DNA of 64,000 bases from Thiosulfatihalobacter marinus (lineage in GTDB: Bacteria > Pseudomonadota > Alphaproteobacteria > Rhodobacterales > Rhodobacteraceae). The notes under the pieces were generated by a model. The model had not been told where the DNA came from and did no database searches. It saw only the letters and a program-made list of their open reading frames with translations. Shown here one piece after another: positions 27,756 through 37,220 of this stretch (position 1 is the first letter of the stretch; each line of letters begins with the position of its first letter). The position numbers and the translations under genes were made by a program. Location of the stretch: the NCBI RefSeq assembly GCF_016019955.1, contig NZ_JAECRZ010000002.1:62001-126000 (forward strand), in the 5' to 3' direction.

Positions 27756-29315
27756 ATGAAAGCTCGTTTGATGACGGGTGCAGCGGCCCTGGCCGTTTCG
27801 GCGGGTATGGCTGCGGCCGACTATTCGCTGACCATTCTGCACACCAATGATTTTCACGCCCGGTTCGAACCGATTTCCAAATACGATTCGGGATGCGGAG
27901 AAGAGGACAACGCCGAGGGCAAGTGTTTCGGGGGGTCCGCTCGCCTGATGACAGCCGTGACCGAGGCGCGGGCGCGCAACGAGAACACGATTCTCGTTGA
28001 TGGTGGCGACCAGTTCCAGGGCACGCTGTTTTACACCTATTACAAGGGTAAGCTGGCTGCGGAAATGATGAACAAGTTGGGCTATGACGCGATGACCGTG
28101 GGCAACCACGAATTCGACGACGGCCCCGAGGTTCTGCGCGGCTTCACGGACGCGCTGAAATTTCCGGTGCTGATGTCAAACGCGGATGTCAGCGGCGAGG
28201 GCTTGCTGAGCGATGCGATCCAAAAATCCACGGTGATCGAGAAGGGCGGCGAGAAGATCGGCCTGATCGGTCTGACGCCGCAGGATACCGATGAGCTGGC
28301 CAGCCCCGGCCCCAACGTGATCTTCACTGATCCGGTGGATGCGGTGCAGGGCGAGGTGGACAAGCTGACCGCGATGGGCGTGAACAAGATCATCGTGATC
28401 AGCCATTCAGGCTATGGTGTGGATCAGCGCGTTGCGGCGGAAACCACCGGAGTTGACGTGATCGTCGGCGGCCACTCCAACACCTTGTTGTCCAACACAT
28501 CGGATCGCGCCGTCGGGCCTTATCCCACAATGGTGAACAGCACCGCGATTGTTTCGGCTTATGCCTATGGGAAATTCCTGGGCGAGCTGAACGTGACGTT
28601 CAATGACGCGGGTGACATTATCGAGGCGAAAGGCGAGCCGATCATCATGGACGGTGCGGTGGCCGAAGATGCCGACACCAAGGCGCGCGTCATGGAAGCC
28701 GCAGTGCCGCTGGAAGAAATCCGCAAGCGTGTCGTGGCCCAGACCTCCGAGGCCATCGACGGAGAGCGCGATTCGTGCCGGGCGCGGGAATGCGCCATGG
28801 GGTCTTTGATTGCTGATGCGATGCTGGACCGGGTCAAGGATCAGGGTATCCAGATCGCGCTTCAGAATGGCGGCGGAATCCGCGCCTCGATCGATGCGGG
28901 CGATGTGACCATGGGCGAAGTATTGACGGTGCTGCCGTTCCAGAACACGCTGTCCACCTTTCAGGTCACGGGGGCCACGATTGTCGAGGCGCTGGAAAAC
29001 GGCGTCAGCCAGCATGAAGAGGGCGCCGGGCGATTCCCGCAGGTGGCAGGCATGTCCTTTGCCTTTGATGTCAGCCAGCCCGCTGGCAGCCGGATCAGCG
29101 ACGTGATGGTGGGCGGTGCCCCCATCGTGATGGACAAGGTCTATGGCGTGGTGTCCAACAACTATGTGCGTAATGGCGGCGACGGGTACAAGATGCTTCG
29201 CGATGCGATGAACGCGTATGATTTTGGGCCTGATCTGGCCGAGGTCACGGCGGAATTCCTTGCCTCCAAGGGGGCGTTTCAGCCCTATACCGATGGGCGC
29301 ATCGTCGCAAAGTGA
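27756..29315 (+). CDS. Periplasmic 5'-nucleotidase / UshA-like metallophosphatase
   Basis: Exported enzyme that dephosphorylates nucleotides outside the cell, releasing nucleosides and phosphate. The 519 residues carry a signal peptide (cleavage near AAADYS), the dinuclear-metal motifs ILHTNDFHARFEP, VDGGDQFQGT, TVGNHEFDDG and VIVGGHSNT, and a C-terminal substrate domain with QNGGGIRASID and FQNTLSTFQVTG. Its products could feed the salvage operon at 4543-9076, which is inference. The start follows GAGAGGGG. Confidence 0.9.
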   Translation: MKARLMTGAAALAVSAGMAAADYSLTILHTNDFHARFEPISKYDSGCGEEDNAEGKCFGGSARLMTAVTEARARNENTILVDGGDQFQGTLFYTYYKGKLAAEMMNKLGYDAMTVGNHEFDDGPEVLRGFTDALKFPVLMSNADVSGEGLLSDAIQKSTVIEKGGEKIGLIGLTPQDTDELASPGPNVIFTDPVDAVQGEVDKLTAMGVNKIIVISHSGYGVDQRVAAETTGVDVIVGGHSNTLLSNTSDRAVGPYPTMVNSTAIVSAYAYGKFLGELNVTFNDAGDIIEAKGEPIIMDGAVAEDADTKARVMEAAVPLEEIRKRVVAQTSEAIDGERDSCRARECAMGSLIADAMLDRVKDQGIQIALQNGGGIRASIDAGDVTMGEVLTVLPFQNTLSTFQVTGATIVEALENGVSQHEEGAGRFPQVAGMSFAFDVSQPAGSRISDVMVGGAPIVMDKVYGVVSNNYVRNGGDGYKMLRDAMNAYDFGPDLAEVTAEFLASKGAFQPYTDGRIVAK

Positions 29316-29345
29316 GCGGATTGCTCTCGAAAACCGGGGCGGCTG

Positions 29346-31097
29346 TCAGAGAGGCGGCCGCCCTTGTTCCTGCGCGAGTTCCGGCCAGAGGGCCGGGTCC
29401 AGCGCGGAGACAAGTGGCGCCATGAGTGCGGGATGGGCGCGCCATTTGCCCAATGAGCGATCGTGCACCGGTTCGCGGACCTGTTTGATCGAAGCGGTAC
29501 TGACAGCACCTTTTGTCTTGTCGGGTGCGGCCATGTCGGCCACCCAGTCCAGCCCGCAGGCCAGGGCAAGCTTTTGGCTGCTGCCCACCGGATCGGTGAC
29601 AAGATCGCGGTAGGAAATGGTCAGGATGTCGCCGGGAAAGCGGCTGTGCCACAGGGCCATGTAACGGCGGTAGAGGTTGGCGGCATGGGCGATCCAGTCC
29701 ATGCGCGACGTATAGCGCGTCATGTCCCCCTGAAGATGCACCTGCCACATGGAAAACGCCACTTCGCGCGGGTCGCGATCGATATTGATGAATACGGCGT
29801 GTGGGAATGCGAGGCGCAGATAGCCCATGTACATGTAATTGCCCGGCATCTTGTCGACAAATGCCGAAATTGTTTCGGGAAGGTCCGGCACGTCCCTGCC
29901 GTAGGCCAGGGCGATTTGCGCGGGGGTCAATGTGGCGCCACCGAGTATGGCGGCCATGGCGTTTTCGATCGCCCCAAGCTCGCCCAGGCCCTGCACCGCC
30001 GGATGGGCCGCGAGCATTCTTTCCACCAGCGTGGTGCCGGAGCGCGGCAGCCCCATGACGATGACCGGGCGTTTGTCCGGTGTTTTCTGCGCGGGCGGCG
30101 CGGGCGCATTTTCCGGGAACTGCGCCGCGATGGCCGCAAGCTGTGCCTCGGCGGCGGGCGGATCGTAGGGGGCGGCGCGCGCGCGCAGCGCGTTGGCACG
30201 CTCGAACGCCGCAAGCGCGGGTTCGGTGGCACCCGCCTGAAGGTGCAGACGCCCCAGCGCGTTCCGGATCAGCGCCACGGTCGCGGCTTCGCGCCGGTGA
30301 AGGCGTGCGGCGGCCTCCAGCCCGGCGATCACGTCCGCCGCCGCGCCGTCCTCGATCTCGGCCAGGCCCAGCAGGGCCGCGACGGTATCGGGCGCCTGAT
30401 CGAGGATGGCGCGGTATTCGGCCCGTGCCGCCGTCAACTGGCCGGTGCGCGCCAGCATGGCGGCAAGATTCTGGCGCGCCTCGATGTTGCCGGGGGCCAG
30501 TTCGGTGGCCTTGCGAAAACTGCTCAGCGCGTCGTCGTGCCGGTGCAGTTCGTTCTGCGCGGCGCCGATATTGAGCAGGTGCTGCGGGTTTGCCGATTCG
30601 GCCCGGAAGGCGGTGCGAAAATCCTCCAGCGCCGCCGCAAAGCGGTGCTGTTCGAACTGCGCCAGTCCACGCAAGGCGCGGGCAGGCACATGCGACGGCT
30701 GTTGCGACAGCGCCTTGTCGGCGGCGGCGATCGCGTCTTCGGGACGCGACAGTTGCAACAGACAACCCGCGTGAAGATGGTGCAGTTCCGCCGAACCGGG
30801 GCTGGCCGCCAGCCATTTTTCCAGCGCGGCGCAAGCCTTTGCGGGCTTGCCAAGGGCCAGAAGCGCGGCAACCAGGTAGCGTTTGATATCCTCGTCATCC
30901 GGGGCCAGGCGTAATGCGCGGGCCAGTTGGCTGGCCGCTTCGGCGCTTTGACCACTGTCGTGAAGCGCGATGCCGTAAAGCTTGGCGATGTCCGGGTGCC
31001 CGGGATTCTTGCGGGCCAGCACCCGCGCCGGTTTCACCGCCGCCCTGGCCTGTCCGGCGCGCAGCTTGTCCACGATATTGGCGATCTGGTCCTGCAT
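29346..31097 (-). CDS. TPR-repeat sulfotransferase
   Basis: Two-part protein of 583 residues. The N-terminal half (about 1-310) consists of TPR repeats, as in LAPDDEDIKRYLVAALLALG and ATELAPGNIEARQNLAAML. The C-terminal part is a PAPS-dependent sulfotransferase domain, with the 5'-phosphosulfate loop VMGLPRSGTTLVERM near 347-361 and the 3'-phosphate region VFINIDRDPREVAFSMW. The acceptor may be a protein or glycan. I start at 31097 (MQDQIANIVDKLRAG), since the longer frame to 31277 runs beneath the divergent SRAP gene. It converges on the nucleotidase gene. Confidence 0.85.
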   Translation of the reverse strand: MQDQIANIVDKLRAGQARAAVKPARVLARKNPGHPDIAKLYGIALHDSGQSAEAASQLARALRLAPDDEDIKRYLVAALLALGKPAKACAALEKWLAASPGSAELHHLHAGCLLQLSRPEDAIAAADKALSQQPSHVPARALRGLAQFEQHRFAAALEDFRTAFRAESANPQHLLNIGAAQNELHRHDDALSSFRKATELAPGNIEARQNLAAMLARTGQLTAARAEYRAILDQAPDTVAALLGLAEIEDGAAADVIAGLEAAARLHRREAATVALIRNALGRLHLQAGATEPALAAFERANALRARAAPYDPPAAEAQLAAIAAQFPENAPAPPAQKTPDKRPVIVMGLPRSGTTLVERMLAAHPAVQGLGELGAIENAMAAILGGATLTPAQIALAYGRDVPDLPETISAFVDKMPGNYMYMGYLRLAFPHAVFINIDRDPREVAFSMWQVHLQGDMTRYTSRMDWIAHAANLYRRYMALWHSRFPGDILTISYRDLVTDPVGSSQKLALACGLDWVADMAAPDKTKGAVSTASIKQVREPVHDRSLGKWRAHPALMAPLVSALDPALWPELAQEQGRPPL

Positions 31098-31206
31098 GTG
31101 ACGTGCCTTGTTGCTGTGGCCCTGAATAGGTGGATGCGGGAGGGCTGCCAAGATGTCATGGGCAAATTGCATGTCGCAGCCGGCAAAACCAGCTAATGTG
31201 CTTTTC

Positions 31207-31887
31207 ATGTGCGGTCGCTTTGCCATTACCCTGCCCAATGACGCCATGGCGCGGCTTTTCACCGCCGCGCCCGCCAATGATCTGCCCGACGGGCCGAATT
31301 ACAACGTGTGCCCGACCACGCGAATCCATGTTGTTGCCGGGTCCGAAGGCGGGCGGCGGCTGGTGGGGATGCGCTGGGGGTTTGTGCCGCGCTGGTACAC
31401 GTCGATGAGCGACGGCCCGTTGCTGATCAATGCCCGCGCGGAAACAATCGCACAAAAGCCTGCCTTTCGCGAGGCCTGCCGGGAACGGCGCTGCCTGATC
31501 CCGGTCAGCGGGTTCTACGAATGGACCAGGGACAGCAGCGGCGTGCGCTGGCCGTGGTATATCAAGGGGCCCGATACCCTGGCGCTGGCGGGGGTGTGGC
31601 AAAACTGGGGCCGGGGTGGGGAAAGCGTGGAAAGCTGCGCCATCGTCACCACGGCGGCCAACGCCGCCATGTCGCCTATCCATCACCGAATGCCCGTGGT
31701 TGTGGATCGCGCGGATTGGGGGCTGTGGCTGGGCGAGGAGGGGCACGGCGCGGCGCGCCTCATGCGGGCGCCCGACGAGGGGCTTTTGCGCTTTCATCCG
31801 GTGGATCGGGCGGTGAATTCCAACCGCGCCTCCGGCCCGGATCTGATTGCCCCGGTCAGCCGCGACAATCCGGAACCGTCGCAATAG
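31207..31887 (+). CDS. SRAP-domain protein (YedK/HMCES-type abasic-site DNA crosslinker)
   Basis: SRAP proteins covalently capture abasic sites in single-stranded DNA through Cys2. The 226 residues begin MCGRFAIT, putting Cys at position 2 after Met removal, which fixes the start at 31207. GMRWGFVPRW, LINARAETI, CLIPVSGFYEW and SPIHHRMPV hold the other conserved residues. An upstream ATG at 31153 would bury the catalytic Cys and is rejected. No SOS box is clear upstream. Confidence 0.93.
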   Translation: MCGRFAITLPNDAMARLFTAAPANDLPDGPNYNVCPTTRIHVVAGSEGGRRLVGMRWGFVPRWYTSMSDGPLLINARAETIAQKPAFREACRERRCLIPVSGFYEWTRDSSGVRWPWYIKGPDTLALAGVWQNWGRGGESVESCAIVTTAANAAMSPIHHRMPVVVDRADWGLWLGEEGHGAARLMRAPDEGLLRFHPVDRAVNSNRASGPDLIAPVSRDNPEPSQ

Positions 31888-32005
31888 ACGCGCGGGATTT
31901 TCAAGAAAACCGGAATAATGCTTCAGCCCGTGACGCCACGCTTTGTGGTTGGCCCGGGCGCACGGACGCGGTTTGATGGGGCAACCCGAAGGAAAGGTGC
32001 CGCCC

Positions 32006-32827
32006 ATGTCCACGCCCCCGTATTATGTTCCCCAGGGTGGGTTGCCGCCGCAAACGCAGCTTTTGACGGACCGGGCCATGTTCACCGAGGCCTATGCCGT
32101 GATCCCGCGCGGAACGATGAGCGATATCGTGACATCCAACCTGCCCTTGTGGGAGGGCACGCGGGCCTGGGTTCTGGCCCGGCCGCTCAGCGGTTTTGCC
32201 GAGACATTTTCGCATTACATCACCGAAGTGGCGCCCGGCGGGGGCAGCGACCGGCCAGAGCCGGACCCCCAGGCGCAGGGCGTCTTGTTCGTGGTGGAAG
32301 GGCAATGCGACCTGACCATCGCAGGCGTGGATCACAGGATGGGCGCGGGCGGCTATGCCTATCTGCCCGCCGCGTGTGACTGGCAGTTGCGCAACCGATC
32401 GGATGCGCCGGTGCGCTTTCACTGGGTGCGCAAAGCATATGAGGCCGTCCCGGGAATCGACGCGCCTGAGCCTTTTGTGACCAACGAAAACGACGTTGCC
32501 GCCCAGGCAATGCCGGGGACGGATGGCAAATGGGCCACCGCCAGGTTTGTCGATCCGGACGACATGCGCCACGACATGCATGTCAATATCGTGAATTTCG
32601 AGCCGGGCGCAGTGATCCCCTTTGCCGAGACCCATGTGATGGAACACGGGCTATACGTGCTGGAGGGCAAGGCGGTGTACCGGCTCAATCAGGATTGGGT
32701 CGAGGTCGAAGCCGGTGATTACATGTGGCTGCGTGCCTTTTGCCCGCAAGCCTGTTACGCTGGGGGGCCGGGGCGGTTCCGCTATCTGCTGTACAAGGAT
32801 GTCAACCGCCACATGAAACTGCGCTGA
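32006..32827 (+). CDS. allE: (S)-Ureidoglycine aminohydrolase
   Basis: Mn-dependent bicupin that converts (S)-ureidoglycine to ureidoglycolate during purine (allantoin) breakdown, a route that ends in glyoxylate. The 273 residues show two cupin halves; the C-terminal half has EPGAVIPFAETHVMEHGLYV and ends YLLYKDVNRHMKLR. The start at 32006 (MSTPPYYVPQGG) follows GAAGGAAAGG; the frame to 31943 is not family-like. It converges on bhcR. Other allantoin genes are not in the window. Confidence 0.88.
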   Translation: MSTPPYYVPQGGLPPQTQLLTDRAMFTEAYAVIPRGTMSDIVTSNLPLWEGTRAWVLARPLSGFAETFSHYITEVAPGGGSDRPEPDPQAQGVLFVVEGQCDLTIAGVDHRMGAGGYAYLPAACDWQLRNRSDAPVRFHWVRKAYEAVPGIDAPEPFVTNENDVAAQAMPGTDGKWATARFVDPDDMRHDMHVNIVNFEPGAVIPFAETHVMEHGLYVLEGKAVYRLNQDWVEVEAGDYMWLRAFCPQACYAGGPGRFRYLLYKDVNRHMKLR

Positions 32828-32838
32828 GCCCCGCGCGG

Positions 32839-33648
32839 TCAGGCCGGGGCGCCCTGTGCCCGGCTCAGAGCTCCGGCGGCGTCGCGGACTAGCGCGCCAA
32901 CCGTTTCCACGCGCGCAGGTGTCAGGCGCGTTGTCGGGCCGGAAACCGAGATCCCGGCCACGGCCTCGCCATGCAGGTTCAGAACCGGCGCCGCCAGACA
33001 TCGCATTCCAAGGGTACGTTCCTCGTTGTCATGGGCAAAGCCGCGGGCGCGGCTTTGTGCCAGGTCGGACAGCATCGTATCGACATCGATGATGGTGTTG
33101 GCGGTGAAACGTTCGGGCGCGCGCGCCATCAGGCGGGCCACACGTTCGTTCGGAGCCACGCAAAGCAACGCCTTGCCAATCCCTGAGCTGTGCAGCGGTG
33201 ACAGGGTGCCGGGGGCAAAGAAGGCGCGGATGGTTTCGTGGGTTTCGACCTGGCTGAGAAACAACACCTGATCGCCGCGCTCGATACCAAGATTGGCGGT
33301 TTCGCCGGTTTTCTCCATGAGCATCCGCATGATCGGTCTTGCGCGTTCGACCACGCTGGAGCGGCGCAGGAAGGCCGACCCAATACGGAACGCAGCGGGG
33401 CCGACATGCCATGTCTGATCGGCCGGATCTGTTTCGACAATGCCTCTCAGGCCCAGCGTGGTGAGCACGCGATAGATTGTCGCCGGACTTTGATCCAGGC
33501 CGGACGCTATCTCTGACAAGGTCTGGCCGCCCTGCGATGCCAGCGCCTCAAGAACATCCAGCGCCCGGTCAAGGGCCTGAATGCGGGTTTTGTCGCTTGA
33601 ATCGTGAAACCCCTTGGGGCGGCCGCGTTGGCGGATCGGGTGGCTCAT
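32839..33648 (-). CDS. bhcR: IclR-family regulator of the beta-hydroxyaspartate cycle
   Basis: IclR regulator (269 residues from the ATG at 33648) transcribed divergently from bhcABCD, the position described for BhcR, which senses glyoxylate in Paracoccus denitrificans. Winged HTH (TLSEIASGLDQSPATIYRVL) and the effector domain with SSGIGKALLCVAPNERVARL and APVLNLHGEAVAGISVSGP are visible. An in-frame TTG at 33684 would add 12 residues and is less likely. It probably binds the AT-rich intergenic region and controls the operon. Confidence 0.9.
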   Translation of the reverse strand: MSHPIRQRGRPKGFHDSSDKTRIQALDRALDVLEALASQGGQTLSEIASGLDQSPATIYRVLTTLGLRGIVETDPADQTWHVGPAAFRIGSAFLRRSSVVERARPIMRMLMEKTGETANLGIERGDQVLFLSQVETHETIRAFFAPGTLSPLHSSGIGKALLCVAPNERVARLMARAPERFTANTIIDVDTMLSDLAQSRARGFAHDNEERTLGMRCLAAPVLNLHGEAVAGISVSGPTTRLTPARVETVGALVRDAAGALSRAQGAPA

Positions 33649-33843
33649 TGGTGCATCCGGGCATGAAATGAAACTGTTGCACAACTATTTTGAAAAACAG
33701 TTTTGATCAATGAAAAATACTAACTTTTTGATAAAGAACAGAAAACTTACATTTTTTGCACAGAAAAATGCTTTTTCAAAAAAATTGAGCCCAGGAATTC
33801 CCCACCCTATGGTGCCTTGGAACCATGCCATGGAGGGCGTCTC
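33649..33843. promoter_or_regulatory. AT-rich divergent promoter region bhcR / bhcA
   Basis: This 195-bp gap is strikingly AT-rich for the window. It has two TTGCACA copies (33677-33683 and 33756-33762) and several TTTTGA/TCAAAA-type half palindromes, including TTTTGATCAATGAAAA and CTTTTTGATAAAG. Such patterns fit IclR operators and sigma-70 promoters. The exact BhcR site cannot be fixed by eye. Confidence 0.5.
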
Positions 33844-35031
33844 ATGAGTTTTCAGAACCCGGTTTTCATCCCCGGCCCGACCAACATGCCCGAGTCCCTG
33901 CGCCGTGCCGTCGACATGCCGACGCTGGACCATCGCTCGTCGTTGTTTGCCGAGATGCTGCACCCGGCGCGGGCCGGTGTGAAGCAGGTGCTCAAGAGCC
34001 TGGACGCCGAAGTGTTCCTGTTCCCGTCTACCGGCACCGGCGGTTGGGAGATTGCGTTGACCAATACGCTGTCGCCCGGCGATACGGTGCTGGCGGCGCG
34101 CAACGGCATGTTCAGCCATCGCTGGATCGACATGTGCCAGCGCCACGGGCTGAACGTGGAGATTGTTGAAACGGAATGGGGGCAGCGTATCCCCGCCGGG
34201 CGGTTCGAAGAGATACTGACCGCGGATCGCACCCATCGGATCAGGGCGGTTCTGGCCACCCATAACGAGACCGCCACAGGCGTGAAATCCGATATAGCGG
34301 CGGTGCGCGGCGCGATGGACGCCGCCGGGCATCCGGCGTTGCTGTTCGTGGACGGGGTCAGCTCGATCGCGTCGATGGATTTCCGCATGGATGAATGGGG
34401 CGTGGATATTGCCGTGACCGGATCGCAAAAGGGGTTCATGCTGCCTGCCGGTCTGGCCATTGTCGGATTTTCGCCCAGGGCCATGGCGGCTGTCGACACG
34501 GCGCGATTGCCGCGCACGTTTTTTGACATTCGCGACATGGGCCGCAGCTATGCGGCGAACGGCTATCCCTATACGCCCGCCGTGGGATTGCTGAACGGCC
34601 TGCGCCAAAGCTGTGACATGCTGTTGGGCGAAGGGCTGGACAATGTCTTTGCCCGCCACCGCCGGATTGCCGATGGGGTGCGGGCCGCTGTCAAGGCCTG
34701 GGGGCTGGAGTTGTGCGCCGCGTCGCCGGATCTGTATTCGGACAGCGTCAGCGCCATTCGCACGCCGGACGGGTTCAATGCGACCAGCATTGTGACCCAT
34801 GCCGCCGACACCTATGGCGTTGCCTTTGGCGTCGGGCTGGGCGAGGTGGCGGGCAAGGTGTTCCGTATCGGCCATCTGGGGATGCTGACCGATGTGCTGG
34901 CCCTGTCGGGCATCGCCACTGCCGAGATGTGCATGGCCGATCTGGGGCTGGATATCCGGCTGGGGTCTGGGGTTGCGGCGGCGCAGGAGGTCTATCGCGC
35001 CAGCGCGCCCGCCCTGAAGGATGCTGCGTGA
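33844..35031 (+). CDS. bhcA: Aspartate–glyoxylate aminotransferase (beta-hydroxyaspartate cycle)
   Basis: PLP class V aminotransferase that moves the amino group from aspartate to glyoxylate, giving oxaloacetate and glycine, thus closing the cycle. The 395 residues contain the PLP lysine in TGSQKGFMLP (about K196), the cofactor Asp in LFVDGVSSIASMDF and FIPGPTNMPESLRR at the start. The same fold serves serine–glyoxylate aminotransferases, but the bhcBCD neighbours settle the assignment. The ATG at 33844 follows GGAGGGCGTCTC. Confidence 0.93.
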   Translation: MSFQNPVFIPGPTNMPESLRRAVDMPTLDHRSSLFAEMLHPARAGVKQVLKSLDAEVFLFPSTGTGGWEIALTNTLSPGDTVLAARNGMFSHRWIDMCQRHGLNVEIVETEWGQRIPAGRFEEILTADRTHRIRAVLATHNETATGVKSDIAAVRGAMDAAGHPALLFVDGVSSIASMDFRMDEWGVDIAVTGSQKGFMLPAGLAIVGFSPRAMAAVDTARLPRTFFDIRDMGRSYAANGYPYTPAVGLLNGLRQSCDMLLGEGLDNVFARHRRIADGVRAAVKAWGLELCAASPDLYSDSVSAIRTPDGFNATSIVTHAADTYGVAFGVGLGEVAGKVFRIGHLGMLTDVLALSGIATAEMCMADLGLDIRLGSGVAAAQEVYRASAPALKDAA

Positions 35032-35999
35032 TGAAGGATATGACCATGGCCTTGCCGACCTATGACGACGTGCTGAAAGCGCGGGACCGCATCGCGCCAC
35101 ACGTCCGGCGCACGCCGGTGATGACTTCGGATTACCTGAATGACCTGACCGGGGCGCAGTTGTTCTTCAAGTGCGAGAACTTTCAGGAAGCGGGCGCATT
35201 CAAGGTGCGCGGGGCCTCGAACGCGGTGTTCGGTCTGGACGACGTGCAGGCACGCAGCGGCGTGTGCACCCATTCCTCGGGCAACCACGCGCTGTCGCTG
35301 AGCTATGCCGCCGGGCGGCGGGGTATTCCGTGCAACGTGGTGATGCCGCGCACCGCGCCCCAGGCCAAGAAGGACGCGGTGCGCCGCTATGGCGGCACGA
35401 TCACCGAATGCGAGCCCTCCACCAGTTCACGCGAGGCGGTGTTTGCGCAGGTGCAGGCTGCGACGGGGGGGGATTTTGTACACCCTTACAACGATCCGCG
35501 CGTGATTGCTGGGCAGGGCACATGCTCGGCGGAGATGATGGAACAGACCGACGGGCTTGACGCCGTAATTGCGCCGATTGGCGGCGGCGGCATGATTTCG
35601 GGCACCTGTCTGACGCTCTCGACCCTGGCGCCGGAGGTGGTGGTCTATGCGGCGGAGCCGGAGCAGGCCGACGATGCCTGTCGCAGCTTCAGGGCCGGGC
35701 ATATCATCGCCGACGACGCGCCGGTGACGATTGCCGATGGGCTGAAGGTGCCCTTGAAGGAAAACACCTGGCATTTCGTGTCCACCCATGTGCGCGACAT
35801 CTTCACCGCCTCTGAGGAAGAGATTGTCGAGGCGATGAAGATCACATGGAAATATCTGCGGGTGGTGATGGAACCGTCCAGCGCGGTGCCGCTGGCGACC
35901 ATCCTCAAGAACCGCGAGGTGTTCGCGGGCAAGCGCGTAGGCGTGATTGTCACCGGAGGCAATGTCGATCTGGATCACCTGCCCTGGATGGCGGGCTGA
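35031..35999 (+). CDS. bhcB: Beta-hydroxyaspartate dehydratase
   Basis: PLP fold-type II dehydratase that turns beta-hydroxyaspartate into iminosuccinate. The 322 residues resemble threonine dehydratase/serine racemase: PLP lysine in GAFKVRGASN (about K58), THSSGNHALSLSYAA and the glycine-rich phosphate loop PIGGGGMISG. The ATG overlaps the bhcA stop by one base (GTGATG), so translation is coupled. It shares the opening MKDMT with bhcC. The product is reduced by BhcD. Confidence 0.92.
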   Translation: MKDMTMALPTYDDVLKARDRIAPHVRRTPVMTSDYLNDLTGAQLFFKCENFQEAGAFKVRGASNAVFGLDDVQARSGVCTHSSGNHALSLSYAAGRRGIPCNVVMPRTAPQAKKDAVRRYGGTITECEPSTSSREAVFAQVQAATGGDFVHPYNDPRVIAGQGTCSAEMMEQTDGLDAVIAPIGGGGMISGTCLTLSTLAPEVVVYAAEPEQADDACRSFRAGHIIADDAPVTIADGLKVPLKENTWHFVSTHVRDIFTASEEEIVEAMKITWKYLRVVMEPSSAVPLATILKNREVFAGKRVGVIVTGGNVDLDHLPWMAG

Positions 36000-36028
36000 C
36001 GCCAGGCTGACCCAAAAGGATCAAGGAA

Positions 36029-37192
36029 ATGAAAGATATGACCAATCTGGACCAATTCGACGTGGGTTTCGACATTCCGGCCAAGCCGGGCATGGCCGAG
36101 GCCGATATACAGACCCCGGCGCTGGTGCTGGACCTGGATGCGCTGGAGCGTAACATCAGGAAGATGGGGGATTACGCCAAGGCGCATGGGATGCGCCATC
36201 GCGTGCATGGCAAGATGCACAAATCCGTGGATGTCGCCAAATTGCAGGAACGCCTGGGCGGCGCGGTGGGGGTGTGCTGTCAGAAGGTGAGCGAAGCGGA
36301 AGTTTTTGCACGTGGCGGGATCAGGGACATTCTGGTCAGCAATCAGGTGCGCGATCCGGCCAAGCTGGACCGGCTGGCGCGGATGCCCGGGCTGGGTGCG
36401 CGGGTGATTGTCTGTGTGGATGATATCGACAACGTCGCCGAATTGTCGGCGGCGGCAACCAGGCACGGCACCATGCTGGAATGCCTGGTCGAGATCGACT
36501 GTGGCGCGGGGCGTTGCGGGGTGACGACCGCGGCAGAGGTGGTGGCGATCGCCGGCGCCATAGGGCCTGCCGGGGGGCTGAAATTCACCGGCATCCAGGC
36601 CTATCAGGGCGCGATGCAGCATCTTGACAGATATGACGACCGCAAGGCGAAGCTGGATATCGCGATTGCGCAGGTCAAAGAGGCTGTGGACGCGTTGAAG
36701 GCAGAGGGGATCGGATGCGATCTGGTTTCCGGCGGCGGCACGGGATCCTATTATTTCGAAAGCAATTCAGGAGTTTACAACGAGCTGCAATGTGGCTCCT
36801 ACGCCTTTATGGACGCCGATTACGGCCGCATTCTGGACAAGGATGGCAATCGCATCGACCGGGGAGAATGGGAAAACGCGTTCTTCATTCTGACCCAGGT
36901 GATGAGCCACGCGAAGGCGGACAAGGCCATCGTGGATGCCGGGCTGAAGGCGCAATCGGTGGATAGCGGGTTGCCGGTGATTTTCGGGCGCGCTGATGTC
37001 GAATATGTCAAATGTTCGGATGAACATGGCGTGGTGGCCGATCCGGGCGGGGCTTTGAAGGTGGGCGACAAGCTGCGGCTGGTGCCGGGGCACTGTGATC
37101 CGACCGCGAATGTGCATGACTGGTATGTCGGGGTTCGCAACGGCGTTGTGGAATGTGTCTGGCCGGTCTCGGCCCGCGGGCGGGCATATTGA
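36029..37192 (+). CDS. bhcC: Beta-hydroxyaspartate aldolase
   Basis: PLP enzyme that joins glycine and glyoxylate to make beta-hydroxyaspartate, the entry step. The 387 residues follow the D-threonine-aldolase fold: N-terminal alanine-racemase-like barrel with the PLP lysine in HGKMHKSVD (about K62), and a C-terminal beta domain with the metal-site pattern PGHCDPTANVHDWYVG. The start follows AAGGA. D-threonine aldolase or D-serine dehydratase activity is possible in isolation, but the cluster supports BhcC. Confidence 0.92.
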   Translation: MKDMTNLDQFDVGFDIPAKPGMAEADIQTPALVLDLDALERNIRKMGDYAKAHGMRHRVHGKMHKSVDVAKLQERLGGAVGVCCQKVSEAEVFARGGIRDILVSNQVRDPAKLDRLARMPGLGARVIVCVDDIDNVAELSAAATRHGTMLECLVEIDCGAGRCGVTTAAEVVAIAGAIGPAGGLKFTGIQAYQGAMQHLDRYDDRKAKLDIAIAQVKEAVDALKAEGIGCDLVSGGGTGSYYFESNSGVYNELQCGSYAFMDADYGRILDKDGNRIDRGEWENAFFILTQVMSHAKADKAIVDAGLKAQSVDSGLPVIFGRADVEYVKCSDEHGVVADPGGALKVGDKLRLVPGHCDPTANVHDWYVGVRNGVVECVWPVSARGRAY

Positions 37193-37220
37193 GGATCGGA
37201 TCGCAAGCGATCCGACCGGG

